A program made the translations under genes and the position numbers. A DNA stretch of 64,000 bases from an uncultured SAR116 cluster alpha proteobacterium (GTDB lineage Bacteria > Pseudomonadota > Alphaproteobacteria > Puniceispirillales > Puniceispirillaceae): assembly GCA_902520885.1 (NCBI GenBank), contig CABYPW010000003.1:62001-126000 (forward strand), given 5' to 3'. This document shows positions 44,562 through 54,039 of this stretch, piece after piece. Position 1 is the first letter of the stretch; the number at the start of each line of letters is the position of its first letter. Under the pieces are notes generated by a model. It had not been told where the DNA came from. It made no database searches and saw only the letters and a list, made by a program, of their open reading frames with translations.

Positions 44562-45569
44562 ATGGGTTTCAATAACGCTACTCAAAAAGATGTTGCAGTT
44601 AGGGCAGGCGTATCTCAAACCACTGTTTCTATTGCACTAAATCCTGAGTCAGAACTAAATATTCCTGTTAAAACAGTGGAAAAAATTCAAAAAGTTGCAA
44701 GAGAGTTAAATTATACACCAAATCGATTCGCTAAAGCTTTACGAACAAATCGAACACAGACATTAGCTTGTATTATTCCCGATATTGCTAATCCTTTTTA
44801 TCCTGCCTTGGTAAAAGGTGTTCAGCGAGCCTCTGAAATATACGATTATGATGTAATCACTCTTAACACGGACGGAATTAAAGAAAAGGAATTGCATTAT
44901 ATAGAATTAGCAAAACAAGGCAGATATGATGGACTTGTTGGAGTTTTTTTTAATCTTGAAGCCAAACATTTTAATGATTTAGCAGAACTAGGTATACCAG
45001 TCGTTCGCCTAGAGTCAAACGCGCGGGCTCAAACTCGGCAATCTTTTGATAACTTATTTGTTGACGATGAGGCTGCATTTGCCGAAATAACTGAGCTTTT
45101 AATTCAGCAGGGGCATCGTGATATCTGCATGATTTCGGGTAAAGGTGGTCCAGAATATTTGCGAGTTTCAGGCTATAAAAGAGCCGTTCAGAAAGCTAAT
45201 ATTAAACCATTTATTCAACTGGAAAAGGATTTTAATGAAGATGGCGGTATCGCGGCTATGCAGGGCATTTTAAGAAGGAAAACAGCACCTTCTGCTATAG
45301 TAGCTGCAAATGATTTGATGGCAATTGGATGTATGAAAGTTATTAGCACAGTTGGTCTTCGTATCCCCGAGGAAATAGTGGTTACGGGTTTTGATAATAT
45401 CCCTGCGGCACAATTGGTTTCACCTTCATTAACAACGATAGATAGGTTTCAAGGAGACATTGCAGAGAGAGCTGCAAAAATAATTATTGGACGTCTAAAT
45501 AAACAAGTTATTGGGCAAGGGCAGACAATAAAACAGCCGTATAAAATTATTCGGCGGAATTCGGCATAG
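44562..45569 (+). CDS. LacI-family transcriptional regulator
   Basis: A 335-residue repressor. Residues 6-55 are the LacI helix-turn-helix and hinge (ATQKDVAVRAGVSQTTVSIAL, LNYTPNRFAKALR); the rest is a periplasmic-binding-protein-like sugar domain (ACIIPDIANPFYPALVKGV, IVAANDLMAIGCMKVI, VTGFDNIPAAQLVSPSLTTI). It is the first gene of the sugar ABC operon, 22 bases before the binding-protein gene, and likely represses the operon until the sugar appears. Confidence 0.93.
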   Translation: MGFNNATQKDVAVRAGVSQTTVSIALNPESELNIPVKTVEKIQKVARELNYTPNRFAKALRTNRTQTLACIIPDIANPFYPALVKGVQRASEIYDYDVITLNTDGIKEKELHYIELAKQGRYDGLVGVFFNLEAKHFNDLAELGIPVVRLESNARAQTRQSFDNLFVDDEAAFAEITELLIQQGHRDICMISGKGGPEYLRVSGYKRAVQKANIKPFIQLEKDFNEDGGIAAMQGILRRKTAPSAIVAANDLMAIGCMKVISTVGLRIPEEIVVTGFDNIPAAQLVSPSLTTIDRFQGDIAERAAKIIIGRLNKQVIGQGQTIKQPYKIIRRNSA

Positions 45570-45591
45570 AAAAAACAGGAGGAAACCTAAC

Positions 45592-46911
45592 ATGATAATT
45601 AAAAACATATTTTACAGTATCATCGCCTCGTCGATTTTATTTTCAGCAGCAGTGAATGCGAAAACAAACGTGATATGGTGGGAATACTCAGAGGAAGGAA
45701 GTGGACTTAATGACGCTTTAGTCAAATATATTCAGGATGGGTTCAATCAATCACAAGATAGTGTGAATTTGGAGATCATTTTCAAAGAGGGAGAATATAA
45801 CGAGGCGACGAGAACGGCATTATTAGCAGGTGTTGGACCAGATATTGTCTCTTCTTCTGGAGCAACTTATGTTGCAAAATATGCTTCAGGGGGTTTTTTA
45901 ATGTCTCTTGAAGAGGTTGCAGAAAAAAATGGTTGGAAGGATAAGATACTTCCATGGGCTTATAACACAGGCGTATTTGGTGGTGAATTATACTCGCTTC
46001 CAAAAAATTATGAGAGTATGCTTTATTTTTACAATAAAACATTATTTGAAGAAAATGGGTGGTCGTTGCCAACAAACCTTGGAGAATATGAAGAACTTGC
46101 CGAAAAGGTCCAGGCAAAGGGAATGTATCCATTCGCATATGGTTCCTCAGGATGGCCCATGACACATGAGCATCTAGCGGGAAATTATCTAAATACTGTT
46201 GCGGGACCAGACAGCGTATATAAGGCAATGATTGGCGAAAAAGAATGGACAGCTCCAGAGTTTGTCGAGGCCCTCGAGTTGCTTAAAAAACATATGATGG
46301 CTGGATATTGGTCAGGAAGTCTCGAAAATTACTATGCTGTAGGTTGGGATGATTTTTCAGCTCAATTCCACAACAGAGAGGCCGCTATGCTACAAATAGG
46401 CTCTTGGGGCTTTGAGATCGCAACGGCACTTGAAGGTGATGAATGGGGTTGGGCGCCACTGCCGATATTAACTAATGATGGTGGTGAACCAAACTATCAA
46501 CTATCGGTAGGAGGCACTTTATCAGTAAACGCTGCCAGCAAAAACAAAAATGCAGCAGCAGAAGTTTTAAATTGGATTGTATCTAATAGAGAGACAATAG
46601 TGGAGTTCACAAAAAGTAGAAATTTTGGAGCTTGGTTAATGCCGTTGTATTATGAAGCATCCGATTTTGGGGATGATGTTGACCCTAGACTTAGAGATTA
46701 CCTTGTAGATTTTTCAGAAAGAACAGGAAATGGTCACTATGGGTACACAACTTGGACTTATTACCCGCCTGAAGCTGGTACACATATCTGGAAGGATATG
46801 GAGGTTGTTTGGGCAGGAGATATCACAGTAAAAGATTTCCTAGCTGAGCAACAAAAACTTTGGGAAAAAGCAAGAAAGAATGACGAACTTCTTCCTATTG
46901 CTGCAAGATAG
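45592..46911 (+). CDS. Sugar ABC transporter substrate-binding protein (CUT1 family)
   Basis: A 439-residue family 1 extracellular binding protein with a signal peptide (MIIKNIFYSIIASSILFSAAVNA). Mature features are NVIWWEYSEEGSGLNDALVKYIQDGFNQSQ, GVGPDIVSSSG, YSLPKNYESMLYFYNKTLFEENG and the aromatic-rich FGAWLMPLYYEASDFG. It should bind an oligosaccharide, disaccharide or polyol. The gene is cotranscribed with LacI upstream and the two permeases downstream. Confidence 0.9.
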   Translation: MIIKNIFYSIIASSILFSAAVNAKTNVIWWEYSEEGSGLNDALVKYIQDGFNQSQDSVNLEIIFKEGEYNEATRTALLAGVGPDIVSSSGATYVAKYASGGFLMSLEEVAEKNGWKDKILPWAYNTGVFGGELYSLPKNYESMLYFYNKTLFEENGWSLPTNLGEYEELAEKVQAKGMYPFAYGSSGWPMTHEHLAGNYLNTVAGPDSVYKAMIGEKEWTAPEFVEALELLKKHMMAGYWSGSLENYYAVGWDDFSAQFHNREAAMLQIGSWGFEIATALEGDEWGWAPLPILTNDGGEPNYQLSVGGTLSVNAASKNKNAAAEVLNWIVSNRETIVEFTKSRNFGAWLMPLYYEASDFGDDVDPRLRDYLVDFSERTGNGHYGYTTWTYYPPEAGTHIWKDMEVVWAGDITVKDFLAEQQKLWEKARKNDELLPIAAR

Positions 46912-46926
46912 ACAAACATAGGAGAG

Positions 46927-46950
46927 ATGGAGTCAATTAAATGGCTCCAT
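46927..46950 (+). other. Hairpin covering the permease ribosome-binding site
   Basis: ATGGAGTC (46927-46934) pairs with GGCTCCAT (46943-46950) with one G-U pair and an 8-base loop. The left arm contains the GGAG nearest the permease ATG (46941-46943), which itself sits in the loop, so the ribosome-binding site could be masked and permease translation kept below that of the binding protein. Confidence 0.45.
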
Positions 46951-47837
46951 TTCATTTTCTGATGAGACATTTATCAAATAGAGAACTATCAAGCTGGTTT
47001 TTTCTTGCGCCGGTTATTTTGATACATATGCTTGTCGTAGCTATTCCCTCAATATCCAGTTTGGCTCTATGTTTCACTGATTGGAATGGCTTTGGCAAAA
47101 TTAATTTCGTTGGCTTTGACAACTTTATTGAGCTTTTTGATGATCGCGTGTTTAAAAAAGCGATTATACATAATTTAATTTGGACAGCTCTCTTTCTAAC
47201 CATACCAATTGTATTTGCATTAATGGCTGCGTTTCTTCTAACTGGTATTAGGCGCTTCCAGATGTTCTACAGGTTTGTATTCTTTTTCCCTTATATTTTA
47301 GCCAGCATCGTTAACTGCCTCATCTGGAAATACTTATTTCACCCCATTCATGGCCTTACGTCTTTTTTTAACAGTATTGGATGGGAATCACTCGCAACTT
47401 CGCCCCTCACAACAAAAGAGACCTCTCTCTACGCTGTAGCTTTTGTCGATGGTTGGCATTTTTGGGGATTTTTAGTGGTAATATACATTACGGCTATGTA
47501 TCAAGTTGATGAAGATCTATATGAGGCTGCTGATATTGAGGGAGCCTCTAAATGGCAAAAATTTAAATATGTTACATTTCCATCGATAAGGCCAATGTTC
47601 TTATTCTCGTTTTTGATTATTATTATTTGGTCAGTACCAGCTTTTGATTACGTATATATCCTTACTTCAGGTGGGCCAGCCTATAGCTCGGAGGTAGTAG
47701 CCAATTTTATGTATTTTGAAGCTTTTAGAAATATGAACGTGGGGTATGCTTCCGCTGTGGGTGCTCTAATGTTCATATATGTTTTCTTTGTACTCGGTTT
47801 TTTTTGGTCCCTACGGAAATTAGGTTGGGAAATATAG
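46941..47837 (+). CDS. Sugar ABC transporter permease 1 (CUT1, MalF/UgpA type)
   Basis: A 298-residue permease with six membrane segments. The EAA loop YEAADIEGASKWQKFKYVTFPSIRP and the VILIHMLVVAIPSISSLALCF first helix are typical. It forms the channel with the next permease, 3 bases downstream. Confidence 0.9.
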   Translation: MAPFHFLMRHLSNRELSSWFFLAPVILIHMLVVAIPSISSLALCFTDWNGFGKINFVGFDNFIELFDDRVFKKAIIHNLIWTALFLTIPIVFALMAAFLLTGIRRFQMFYRFVFFFPYILASIVNCLIWKYLFHPIHGLTSFFNSIGWESLATSPLTTKETSLYAVAFVDGWHFWGFLVVIYITAMYQVDEDLYEAADIEGASKWQKFKYVTFPSIRPMFLFSFLIIIIWSVPAFDYVYILTSGGPAYSSEVVANFMYFEAFRNMNVGYASAVGALMFIYVFFVLGFFWSLRKLGWEI

Positions 47838-47840
47838 CCG

Positions 47841-48683
47841 ATGGCTGTTTATTCTAAGAAAACAAAAGCGGCGATAGGCAATCATGTAATATTGATGCTT
47901 TTAGCTCTAATAATCATTTTGCCAGTTTTAGTATTATTATTTAACTCTATCAAGCCTGATGAGGAGTTCGGTGTAAATCCTCTGGGGTTTCCTCAAACTG
48001 TAAGACTAATGAATTATTATGATGCGTTTGTAGCGGGTAATTATGCTAAGATCATGGTAAATTCAATTTTGCTTGTTGCTGGAACACTTGCAGTCTGCCT
48101 TACTTTTTCAAGTTTAGCAGCTTTCAGTTTAGCGGTGCTAAACCCAAACGGTAAATCGACAATTATGATCGGAATCTATTTATTAGTTGGGCTGAGTATT
48201 CCCGCGCAACTTTTTATATTACCTTTATTTATTATCTGGAAGAACTTACATCTGAATAATACTTATGTCGGATTAATCATTATATATAGTGCGTTAAATG
48301 CCCCTTTTGCGGTTTTCCTTATAAGAAGTTATATGATTCAACTTCCAAAAGAATTATTTGAAGCTGCAATAGTGGAGGGTGCGTCAACTATCCAATTGTT
48401 TACGAGAGTGGCTCTTCCTTTATCTTGGCCTGTTTTTCTTACAACTGGTTTAGTGGTAAGTTTAGCAGTTTGGAATGAATTTCTATTTGCGGTAACTTTT
48501 ATTCACAATGAAGAGTTCAAACCCATATCTTCAATTTTATATTCTTTTCAAAATCGAAGAGACGAAAATTATGCATTAATTAGCGCTGCCTCTGTTATGA
48601 TGGCGGCACCATTAGCAGTATTATTTATTTTATTTCAAAGAAATTTCATAGCTGGTCTGACTAGTGGTGGAACAAAGGGATAA
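47841..48683 (+). CDS. Sugar ABC transporter permease 2 (CUT1, MalG/UgpE type)
   Basis: A 280-residue permease with six membrane segments and the EAA loop FEAAIVEGASTIQLFTRVALPLSWP. It partners permease 1, and the ADP-ribosylglycohydrolase-family gene follows after 2 bases, indicating cotranscription. Confidence 0.9.
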   Translation: MAVYSKKTKAAIGNHVILMLLALIIILPVLVLLFNSIKPDEEFGVNPLGFPQTVRLMNYYDAFVAGNYAKIMVNSILLVAGTLAVCLTFSSLAAFSLAVLNPNGKSTIMIGIYLLVGLSIPAQLFILPLFIIWKNLHLNNTYVGLIIIYSALNAPFAVFLIRSYMIQLPKELFEAAIVEGASTIQLFTRVALPLSWPVFLTTGLVVSLAVWNEFLFAVTFIHNEEFKPISSILYSFQNRRDENYALISAASVMMAAPLAVLFILFQRNFIAGLTSGGTKG

Positions 48684-48685
48684 AT

Positions 48686-50860
48686 ATGGAACTTGGCAAT
48701 ATCTATCAGGAAAAAGTTTATGCTGGGGTACTTGGAAAGATCATTGGTGTTTATCTGGGTAGACCATTTGAACAGTGGACGCATGATACTATTATTCAAA
48801 GGCTCGGTGAAATAAATTACTATGTAAATGATAAACTAAATAAACCATTAGTTGTCACAGACGATGATATTACTGGAACATTTACTTTCTTACGTGCTCT
48901 TAAAGACTATGATAGTCTGCTTGATATTGAGCCATGGCAGATTGGTCAAACTTGGCTAAATTATATCGTTGAGAACGAGACTATATTGTGGTGGGGTGGT
49001 GTCGGAGAATCTTCGGAACATACAGCCTACCAAAATTTAAAAAATGGAATATTAGCTCCTCAGAGTGGCTCGATAGAACAGAATGGAAAAATTGTAGCTG
49101 AGCAGATAGGTGCCCAAATATTTATTGATGGTTGGGCAATGGTTTGTCCTGGAGACCCTGAAAAAGCCTCTCAACTTGCAGGGAAAGCAGCAAGCGTTAG
49201 TCATGATGGTGAGGCGGTGAATGCTGCAAAACTTCTGGCGGCCCTAGAGTCTTATGCGTTTGTTGAAAGCGAGGTTTCTAAGCTTTTAAAAGTTGCAAAA
49301 ACATTTATTTCACCCGAATCCAAAATAGTTAAATTGATAAATGATATCGAGGAATGGCATTCTTTAGAAAAAGACTGGAAGAAAACAAGAAAAAATATTG
49401 ATATTCATTATGGCTATCATAAATTTCCTGGTGGTTGTCATATCATTCCCAACCACGCCCTAATTATTTTATCCCTTTTATATGGCGAGGGTAATTTTAA
49501 TCAGACTATGAAAATTGTTAATACTGCTGGGTGGGATACAGATTGTAATTCTGGCAATATAGGTTGTCTAATAGGAATCAAGAATGGTCTAAGATGTTTC
49601 GAGGGTAAAAACGATTGGAGAGGTCCAATCGGTGACATTATGTATTGTCCTACGGCAGATGGCTCTCAGACTATCACTGATGCATTAACCGAAAGCTACA
49701 AAGTTATAAAATTAGCTAATAAAATTAGGGGTCAGGATTTTCAGCTACCTAAAAACGGTGCGCGCTATAATTTTGAGATGCCTGGCGCGTTGCAAGGTTG
49801 GGTAGGCACTATAAAAAATCAAATTGAAAATAATTCTTTTATACATTTAACCAATGTAAATAAAAATAGTATAGCAGGGAAACGAACTCTAGAGATAGCA
49901 TATCAGCTTAATCCAAATGAAACTGGGAAAGTTTTTACCCATTCTTTTTTCCCTGAAGAATTAACAAAATTAGAGGGTGAACAAAAAAAGACTTTTTTCA
50001 GTTATAATTTTCTTTGCAGTCCACAAATTTATTCAGGTCAAACGATTGAGGTAGAATTAATTTCTGATGCTAACAATGAGCAAGCTGTAGTTTTATGTCT
50101 TTTTGTGAATGCTTACTCGGTAGAGGACTCAAAAACGACCTTGAAATCAGAATTAAAAATGTTAGAGCCTGGAAAGACAATTAAATTTGACTGGGTTCTA
50201 GACGTTCCAGATTCTTTTCCAATAACAGAGGTTGGGGTTGAAATTTGCCCAAATGAGAAAAATGAAGTTGCTAAAATTTATTTAGATTATATGAAAATTT
50301 CTGGAAAAGCCTCAACGAAATTTTTGCGACCAGACCATGTTAAACCTTTGGCAAGAGGCGAAGTGCCAGACGAAAAAGTAGCCGTTATGTGGCGAAAAAG
50401 TTGGATAAAAGCTTGTGACCATTGGACGGATCGTTCTTGGGAACCTGCCTTTAAAATTAGCAATAATAAAGGGAGGGGGCTCATTCTGACTGGTTCATCT
50501 GAATGGTGCGATTATTCTGTTTCGTCTGAAATTAATTTTTATCTTGGGAAATCAGGGGGTGTAGCTGCTAGGGTACAGGGGTTACAAAGATACTATGCTC
50601 TGGAATTAGTTAACGATGGAACATTGAGATTAGTTAAGGTGCAAGACGGGATCTCGGTGTTATGTCAGTGCAGTTATTCATTTGAATTAAATCGCAGCTA
50701 TAAATTTGAGATAATTGTTTCTGGGAGTATCATAAAAGGAAAAATTAATTCAGCGTTAATGCTAGAATATGAAGACCAAACAAAACCACTTTTGAGTGGT
50801 GCAATAGGGCTTATTGTGGAATCAGGAACTATCTTTTCTGACGTTGTTGAAGTTACATAA
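48686..50860 (+). CDS. ADP-ribosylglycohydrolase-family protein with two C-terminal beta-domains
   Basis: A 724-residue soluble protein without a signal peptide. Residues 1-345 are an ADP-ribosylglycohydrolase (ARH/DraG-like) domain with both metal motifs: TDDDITG (58-64) and GWDTDCNSGNIG (282-293, Asp284 and Asp286). About residues 360-560 look like a jelly-roll carbohydrate-binding module; about 570-724 resemble a concanavalin-like (DUF1080/LamG) domain (GGVAARVQGLQRYYALELVNDG). It is the final gene of a LacI-controlled sugar ABC operon, so I infer that the family fold acts here on an imported glycoside or ribosyl compound rather than on proteins. The true substrate is unknown. Confidence 0.8.
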   Translation: MELGNIYQEKVYAGVLGKIIGVYLGRPFEQWTHDTIIQRLGEINYYVNDKLNKPLVVTDDDITGTFTFLRALKDYDSLLDIEPWQIGQTWLNYIVENETILWWGGVGESSEHTAYQNLKNGILAPQSGSIEQNGKIVAEQIGAQIFIDGWAMVCPGDPEKASQLAGKAASVSHDGEAVNAAKLLAALESYAFVESEVSKLLKVAKTFISPESKIVKLINDIEEWHSLEKDWKKTRKNIDIHYGYHKFPGGCHIIPNHALIILSLLYGEGNFNQTMKIVNTAGWDTDCNSGNIGCLIGIKNGLRCFEGKNDWRGPIGDIMYCPTADGSQTITDALTESYKVIKLANKIRGQDFQLPKNGARYNFEMPGALQGWVGTIKNQIENNSFIHLTNVNKNSIAGKRTLEIAYQLNPNETGKVFTHSFFPEELTKLEGEQKKTFFSYNFLCSPQIYSGQTIEVELISDANNEQAVVLCLFVNAYSVEDSKTTLKSELKMLEPGKTIKFDWVLDVPDSFPITEVGVEICPNEKNEVAKIYLDYMKISGKASTKFLRPDHVKPLARGEVPDEKVAVMWRKSWIKACDHWTDRSWEPAFKISNNKGRGLILTGSSEWCDYSVSSEINFYLGKSGGVAARVQGLQRYYALELVNDGTLRLVKVQDGISVLCQCSYSFELNRSYKFEIIVSGSIIKGKINSALMLEYEDQTKPLLSGAIGLIVESGTIFSDVVEVT

Positions 50861-50898
50861 TAGGTAAATTGCCTTGTAAAAATATGCATAAATAATCG

Positions 50899-51984
50899 CT
50901 AATAACTTGAGATTAACAGTCCATCCGAGTTAAAAACATGGCATTTTGCCGGGTCAAAACCTACCTCTACGATGTCCCCTACGTTAATTTTACTTTCACC
51001 CTTTGTTTCAGCTATGAGCGGTTCACCCTCTTTTTCAACATAGAGAAAGGTACTAGAACCGAGGCGCTCGACAATTATGACTTTTCCCTTCCAGCTTTTG
51101 AAGTTCCCTGAGTTTACAGACAAATCTTCGGGTCTTACACCTAACCTTATGTTTTCACCAATTTGTATCTTATCTACTGAGCCTTGAACGTTGAGATTGA
51201 TCGAATTCATAAAATCAATCTCAAACCCTTTTGAGGACTTTTTTGAAATTTTTGAGTCTATCAGGTTCATTTTGGGGGAACCTATAAATCCACCTACAAA
51301 TTCATTAGCTGGATTTTTATATAAGTTTAAAGGCTTTCCGATTTGTGATACTTCTCCCTTATCCAATACAACAATTTCGTCAGCCATAGTCATAGCCTCA
51401 GTTTGGTCGTGTGTTACATATACCATTGTTGCTCCAATTTGATCGTGTAGTCTAGCAATTTCAACACGCATTTGCACCCTCAGGGCTGCATCTAAGTTTG
51501 ATAATGGTTCATCGAAAAGAAATACTTTTGGTTTTCTTATGATTGCTCTACCAATAGCCACTCTCTGTTTTTGACCGCCAGATAATTGTTTTGGTTTTCT
51601 TTTTAATAAATCTTCTATTTGGAGAATTTTTGCTGTTTCGTAAACTCGTTCTTTAATTTCATTTTTTGGTCTTTTTTCGATAGTAAGGCCGAATGCAATA
51701 TTTTCAAAGACAGTCATGTAAGGGAATAAAGCATAGGATTGAAAAACCATTGCCACGCTTCTCTTTTTTGGTTCAAGATCATTAACAACATTTTTATCTA
51801 TAGAGATTGTTCCCTCATTAATCGTTTCCAGTCCCGCGATCATTCTTAACAAAGTAGACTTGCCACACCCGCTAGGACCTACAAGCACTGTAAATGAACC
51901 GCTATTTATATTTAGAGAGACATTCTTGATGATGTGTTTATCGTCAAACCATTTATTTACGTTATCCAACTTAATATTGGCCAT
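50899..51984 (-). CDS. Sugar ABC transporter ATPase (UgpC/MsmK/MalK type)
   Basis: A 361-residue ATPase: Walker [10 protein letters not shown], signature LSGGQKQR, Walker B FLFDEPLSNLDAALR, switch THDQTEAMTMAD, and an OB/TOBE-type C-terminal half (from about 235). The ATPase of the CUT1 system at 45592-48683 is missing from that operon, and this gene, encoded in opposite orientation and converging on its end, is the natural candidate. Separate transcription would let it serve several permeases. Confidence 0.9.
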   Translation of the reverse strand: MANIKLDNVNKWFDDKHIIKNVSLNINSGSFTVLVGPSGCGKSTLLRMIAGLETINEGTISIDKNVVNDLEPKKRSVAMVFQSYALFPYMTVFENIAFGLTIEKRPKNEIKERVYETAKILQIEDLLKRKPKQLSGGQKQRVAIGRAIIRKPKVFLFDEPLSNLDAALRVQMRVEIARLHDQIGATMVYVTHDQTEAMTMADEIVVLDKGEVSQIGKPLNLYKNPANEFVGGFIGSPKMNLIDSKISKKSSKGFEIDFMNSINLNVQGSVDKIQIGENIRLGVRPEDLSVNSGNFKSWKGKVIIVERLGSSTFLYVEKEGEPLIAETKGESKINVGDIVEVGFDPAKCHVFNSDGLLISSY

Positions 51985-52105
51985 CGTCGCATTGCCCAGT
52001 AATAAAAAATTCTATTTTATATTAGTGTTAAAAAACTCTCTATACAAGAAAAATATTATCATGAAATAACAATTAATCCATTGAAAAAATTGATAAAAAA
52101 GAGTT

Positions 52106-53944
52106 TTATTCAGCTGCGATACCGAAACCGATAAACCCACCAGACTGCCGACCCCAATAACTTGCATATACGCCATCATTTTTCAGGAGTGAACTATGGG
52201 TTCCTTGTTCTATTATTTGTCCGCCTTCTAGGACGATAATATGGTCCATATGGGCTATCGTAGATAGACGATGAGCAATAGCAAAAACAGTTTTGCCAAC
52301 CATAATCTTCTTTAAAGCCTGCTGTATTACACTTTCAACTTCGCTATCTAATGCGCTTGTAGCTTCATCTAAAATTAGGATTGGAGCATTCTTTATGATT
52401 GCGCGAGCAAGTGCTATTCTCTGTCTTTGACCGCCAGACAATTTTACCCCTCTCTCCCCTAAAAAAGCATCGTACCCTTGGCGCCCCTCATTATCTACAA
52501 GGCCTAATATGAATTCGTGCGCACCAGCATGTGTCGCTGCTGCTATGATATCTTCTTCAGCTGCATCTGCACGTCCATATACTATGTTATCACGGGCACT
52601 TCTATTAAACATAGATGTCTCTTGGGATACTACACTTATATGATGGCGTAGACTTTCCTGTGTGAGGTCACGAACATCATTTTTATTAATCAAAACACTA
52701 CCTTCTTCTGTATCGTAAAAACGCAATAAAAGGGCCATGAGTGTCGATTTTCCTGCTCCAGATGCACCTACTACGCCAAGCTTTTCACCTTGTTTGATGG
52801 AAATAGAAATATCTTTTAAGCCACTTATTTTTTGACCATATGAGAAAGAAACATTTTTGAATTCAATGTCAGCTTTTTCGACTAGCAATTTTTTAGCATT
52901 CTTTTTGTCACTCATATCCTGGGGAACCGCGAGGGTGCGCATCGCATCCTCCACCTCGCCTAGGTTTGTATAAATTGCCATTAGACTAAAACTAACCCAA
53001 CCAGCCATCATCATAAGGCGCATTGCAACTGAGCCAGCTGCAACTACATCTCCTGGAGTTGCAATGCCAGTGGTCCATAAAAAAATTGTACAAGAGGTGA
53101 CAGCGACAAAAATGCTACTTGCGTATACTAGGATACAGGTTCTAAACCAAACAATTTTTTCACCATATTTAACGATAGCATATTTTAGTTTTGTAAAGGC
53201 ATTAATTGCTGCTCTATCTTCATGATGTGAATTAGAGAAAAGTTTAACAAGATTTATATTGCTCACTGTATCGACGATTTGTCCGGTAGCCTCAGCTTGG
53301 GCGCCTGCTCGTTTTGATGAAGTGTTTTTTATACGCGGCATGAAATAGGACATCAGTAAATAGAAGCCAAAAAACCAAAAAATTACAATAAGCCCTGCGC
53401 GCCAATCTATTAGACTTATAATTACGAAAGATGCAACGACAGAGGCTAATGCAAAAAGAATAGTGTGAATAAGTTCAACAACAACATCCGCTAAGGCGCG
53501 TGAAGCCTGTATTTCTTTTTGCGCTATTCTTCCTGCAAAATCATTATCAAAAAAACTTTTAGAATGACCCAGAGTCCAACGATGTATTTTTATAGAAATT
53601 AAGCTTCTTATTCCAGGACTTACAATTATCGATTGCATGTAGTTCGAAAAAAAGAAGAAAATTGGTCTAATAAAAAAAAGAAAGGCCATTAAAGCTAAAA
53701 GCATCAATCCTTTCTCTTCAAAAAGATTTTGTGGTTTTGATTCAACTAGATAGTCAACTACAAAACCGATTATAGCAGCAGTGAATGTCTCTATTACACC
53801 GGATGCGATACTGGCGAACGATGCTAAAAATAAAACTGGGAAAGAACCTTGTAAACACCATTTGATGAAAGGAAATAAAATTTTTGGGGGTTGTGCTTCT
53901 GCTTTTTTCTCTGTGTCTATCCAATGGCGGGGGTGCGAAATCAT
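52106..53944 (-). CDS. ABC exporter, half-transporter with fused ATPase (MsbA-like)
   Basis: A 612-residue type IV ABC exporter. Residues 1-335 carry about six membrane helices, and residues 360-600 the ATPase: Walker A GASGAGKST, Q-loop region, signature LSGGQRQR, Walker B ILILDEATSALD and H-loop AHRLSTIAHMD. It would act as a homodimer exporting a lipid, peptide or drug. It lies 95 bases after the Anbu gene on the same strand, so it could be the export component of that operon, but this spacing allows an independent promoter. Confidence 0.88.
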   Translation of the reverse strand: MISHPRHWIDTEKKAEAQPPKILFPFIKWCLQGSFPVLFLASFASIASGVIETFTAAIIGFVVDYLVESKPQNLFEEKGLMLLALMAFLFFIRPIFFFFSNYMQSIIVSPGIRSLISIKIHRWTLGHSKSFFDNDFAGRIAQKEIQASRALADVVVELIHTILFALASVVASFVIISLIDWRAGLIVIFWFFGFYLLMSYFMPRIKNTSSKRAGAQAEATGQIVDTVSNINLVKLFSNSHHEDRAAINAFTKLKYAIVKYGEKIVWFRTCILVYASSIFVAVTSCTIFLWTTGIATPGDVVAAGSVAMRLMMMAGWVSFSLMAIYTNLGEVEDAMRTLAVPQDMSDKKNAKKLLVEKADIEFKNVSFSYGQKISGLKDISISIKQGEKLGVVGASGAGKSTLMALLLRFYDTEEGSVLINKNDVRDLTQESLRHHISVVSQETSMFNRSARDNIVYGRADAAEEDIIAAATHAGAHEFILGLVDNEGRQGYDAFLGERGVKLSGGQRQRIALARAIIKNAPILILDEATSALDSEVESVIQQALKKIMVGKTVFAIAHRLSTIAHMDHIIVLEGGQIIEQGTHSSLLKNDGVYASYWGRQSGGFIGFGIAAE

Positions 53945-54039
53945 TTTACTCTAACTTTTCGATTAATTTTATATTCAAAGTAGTAAAATTTGATACGGAA
54001 TGACTTTTCCCTTGGATGAAGAATAAATTTTTAAAAATT

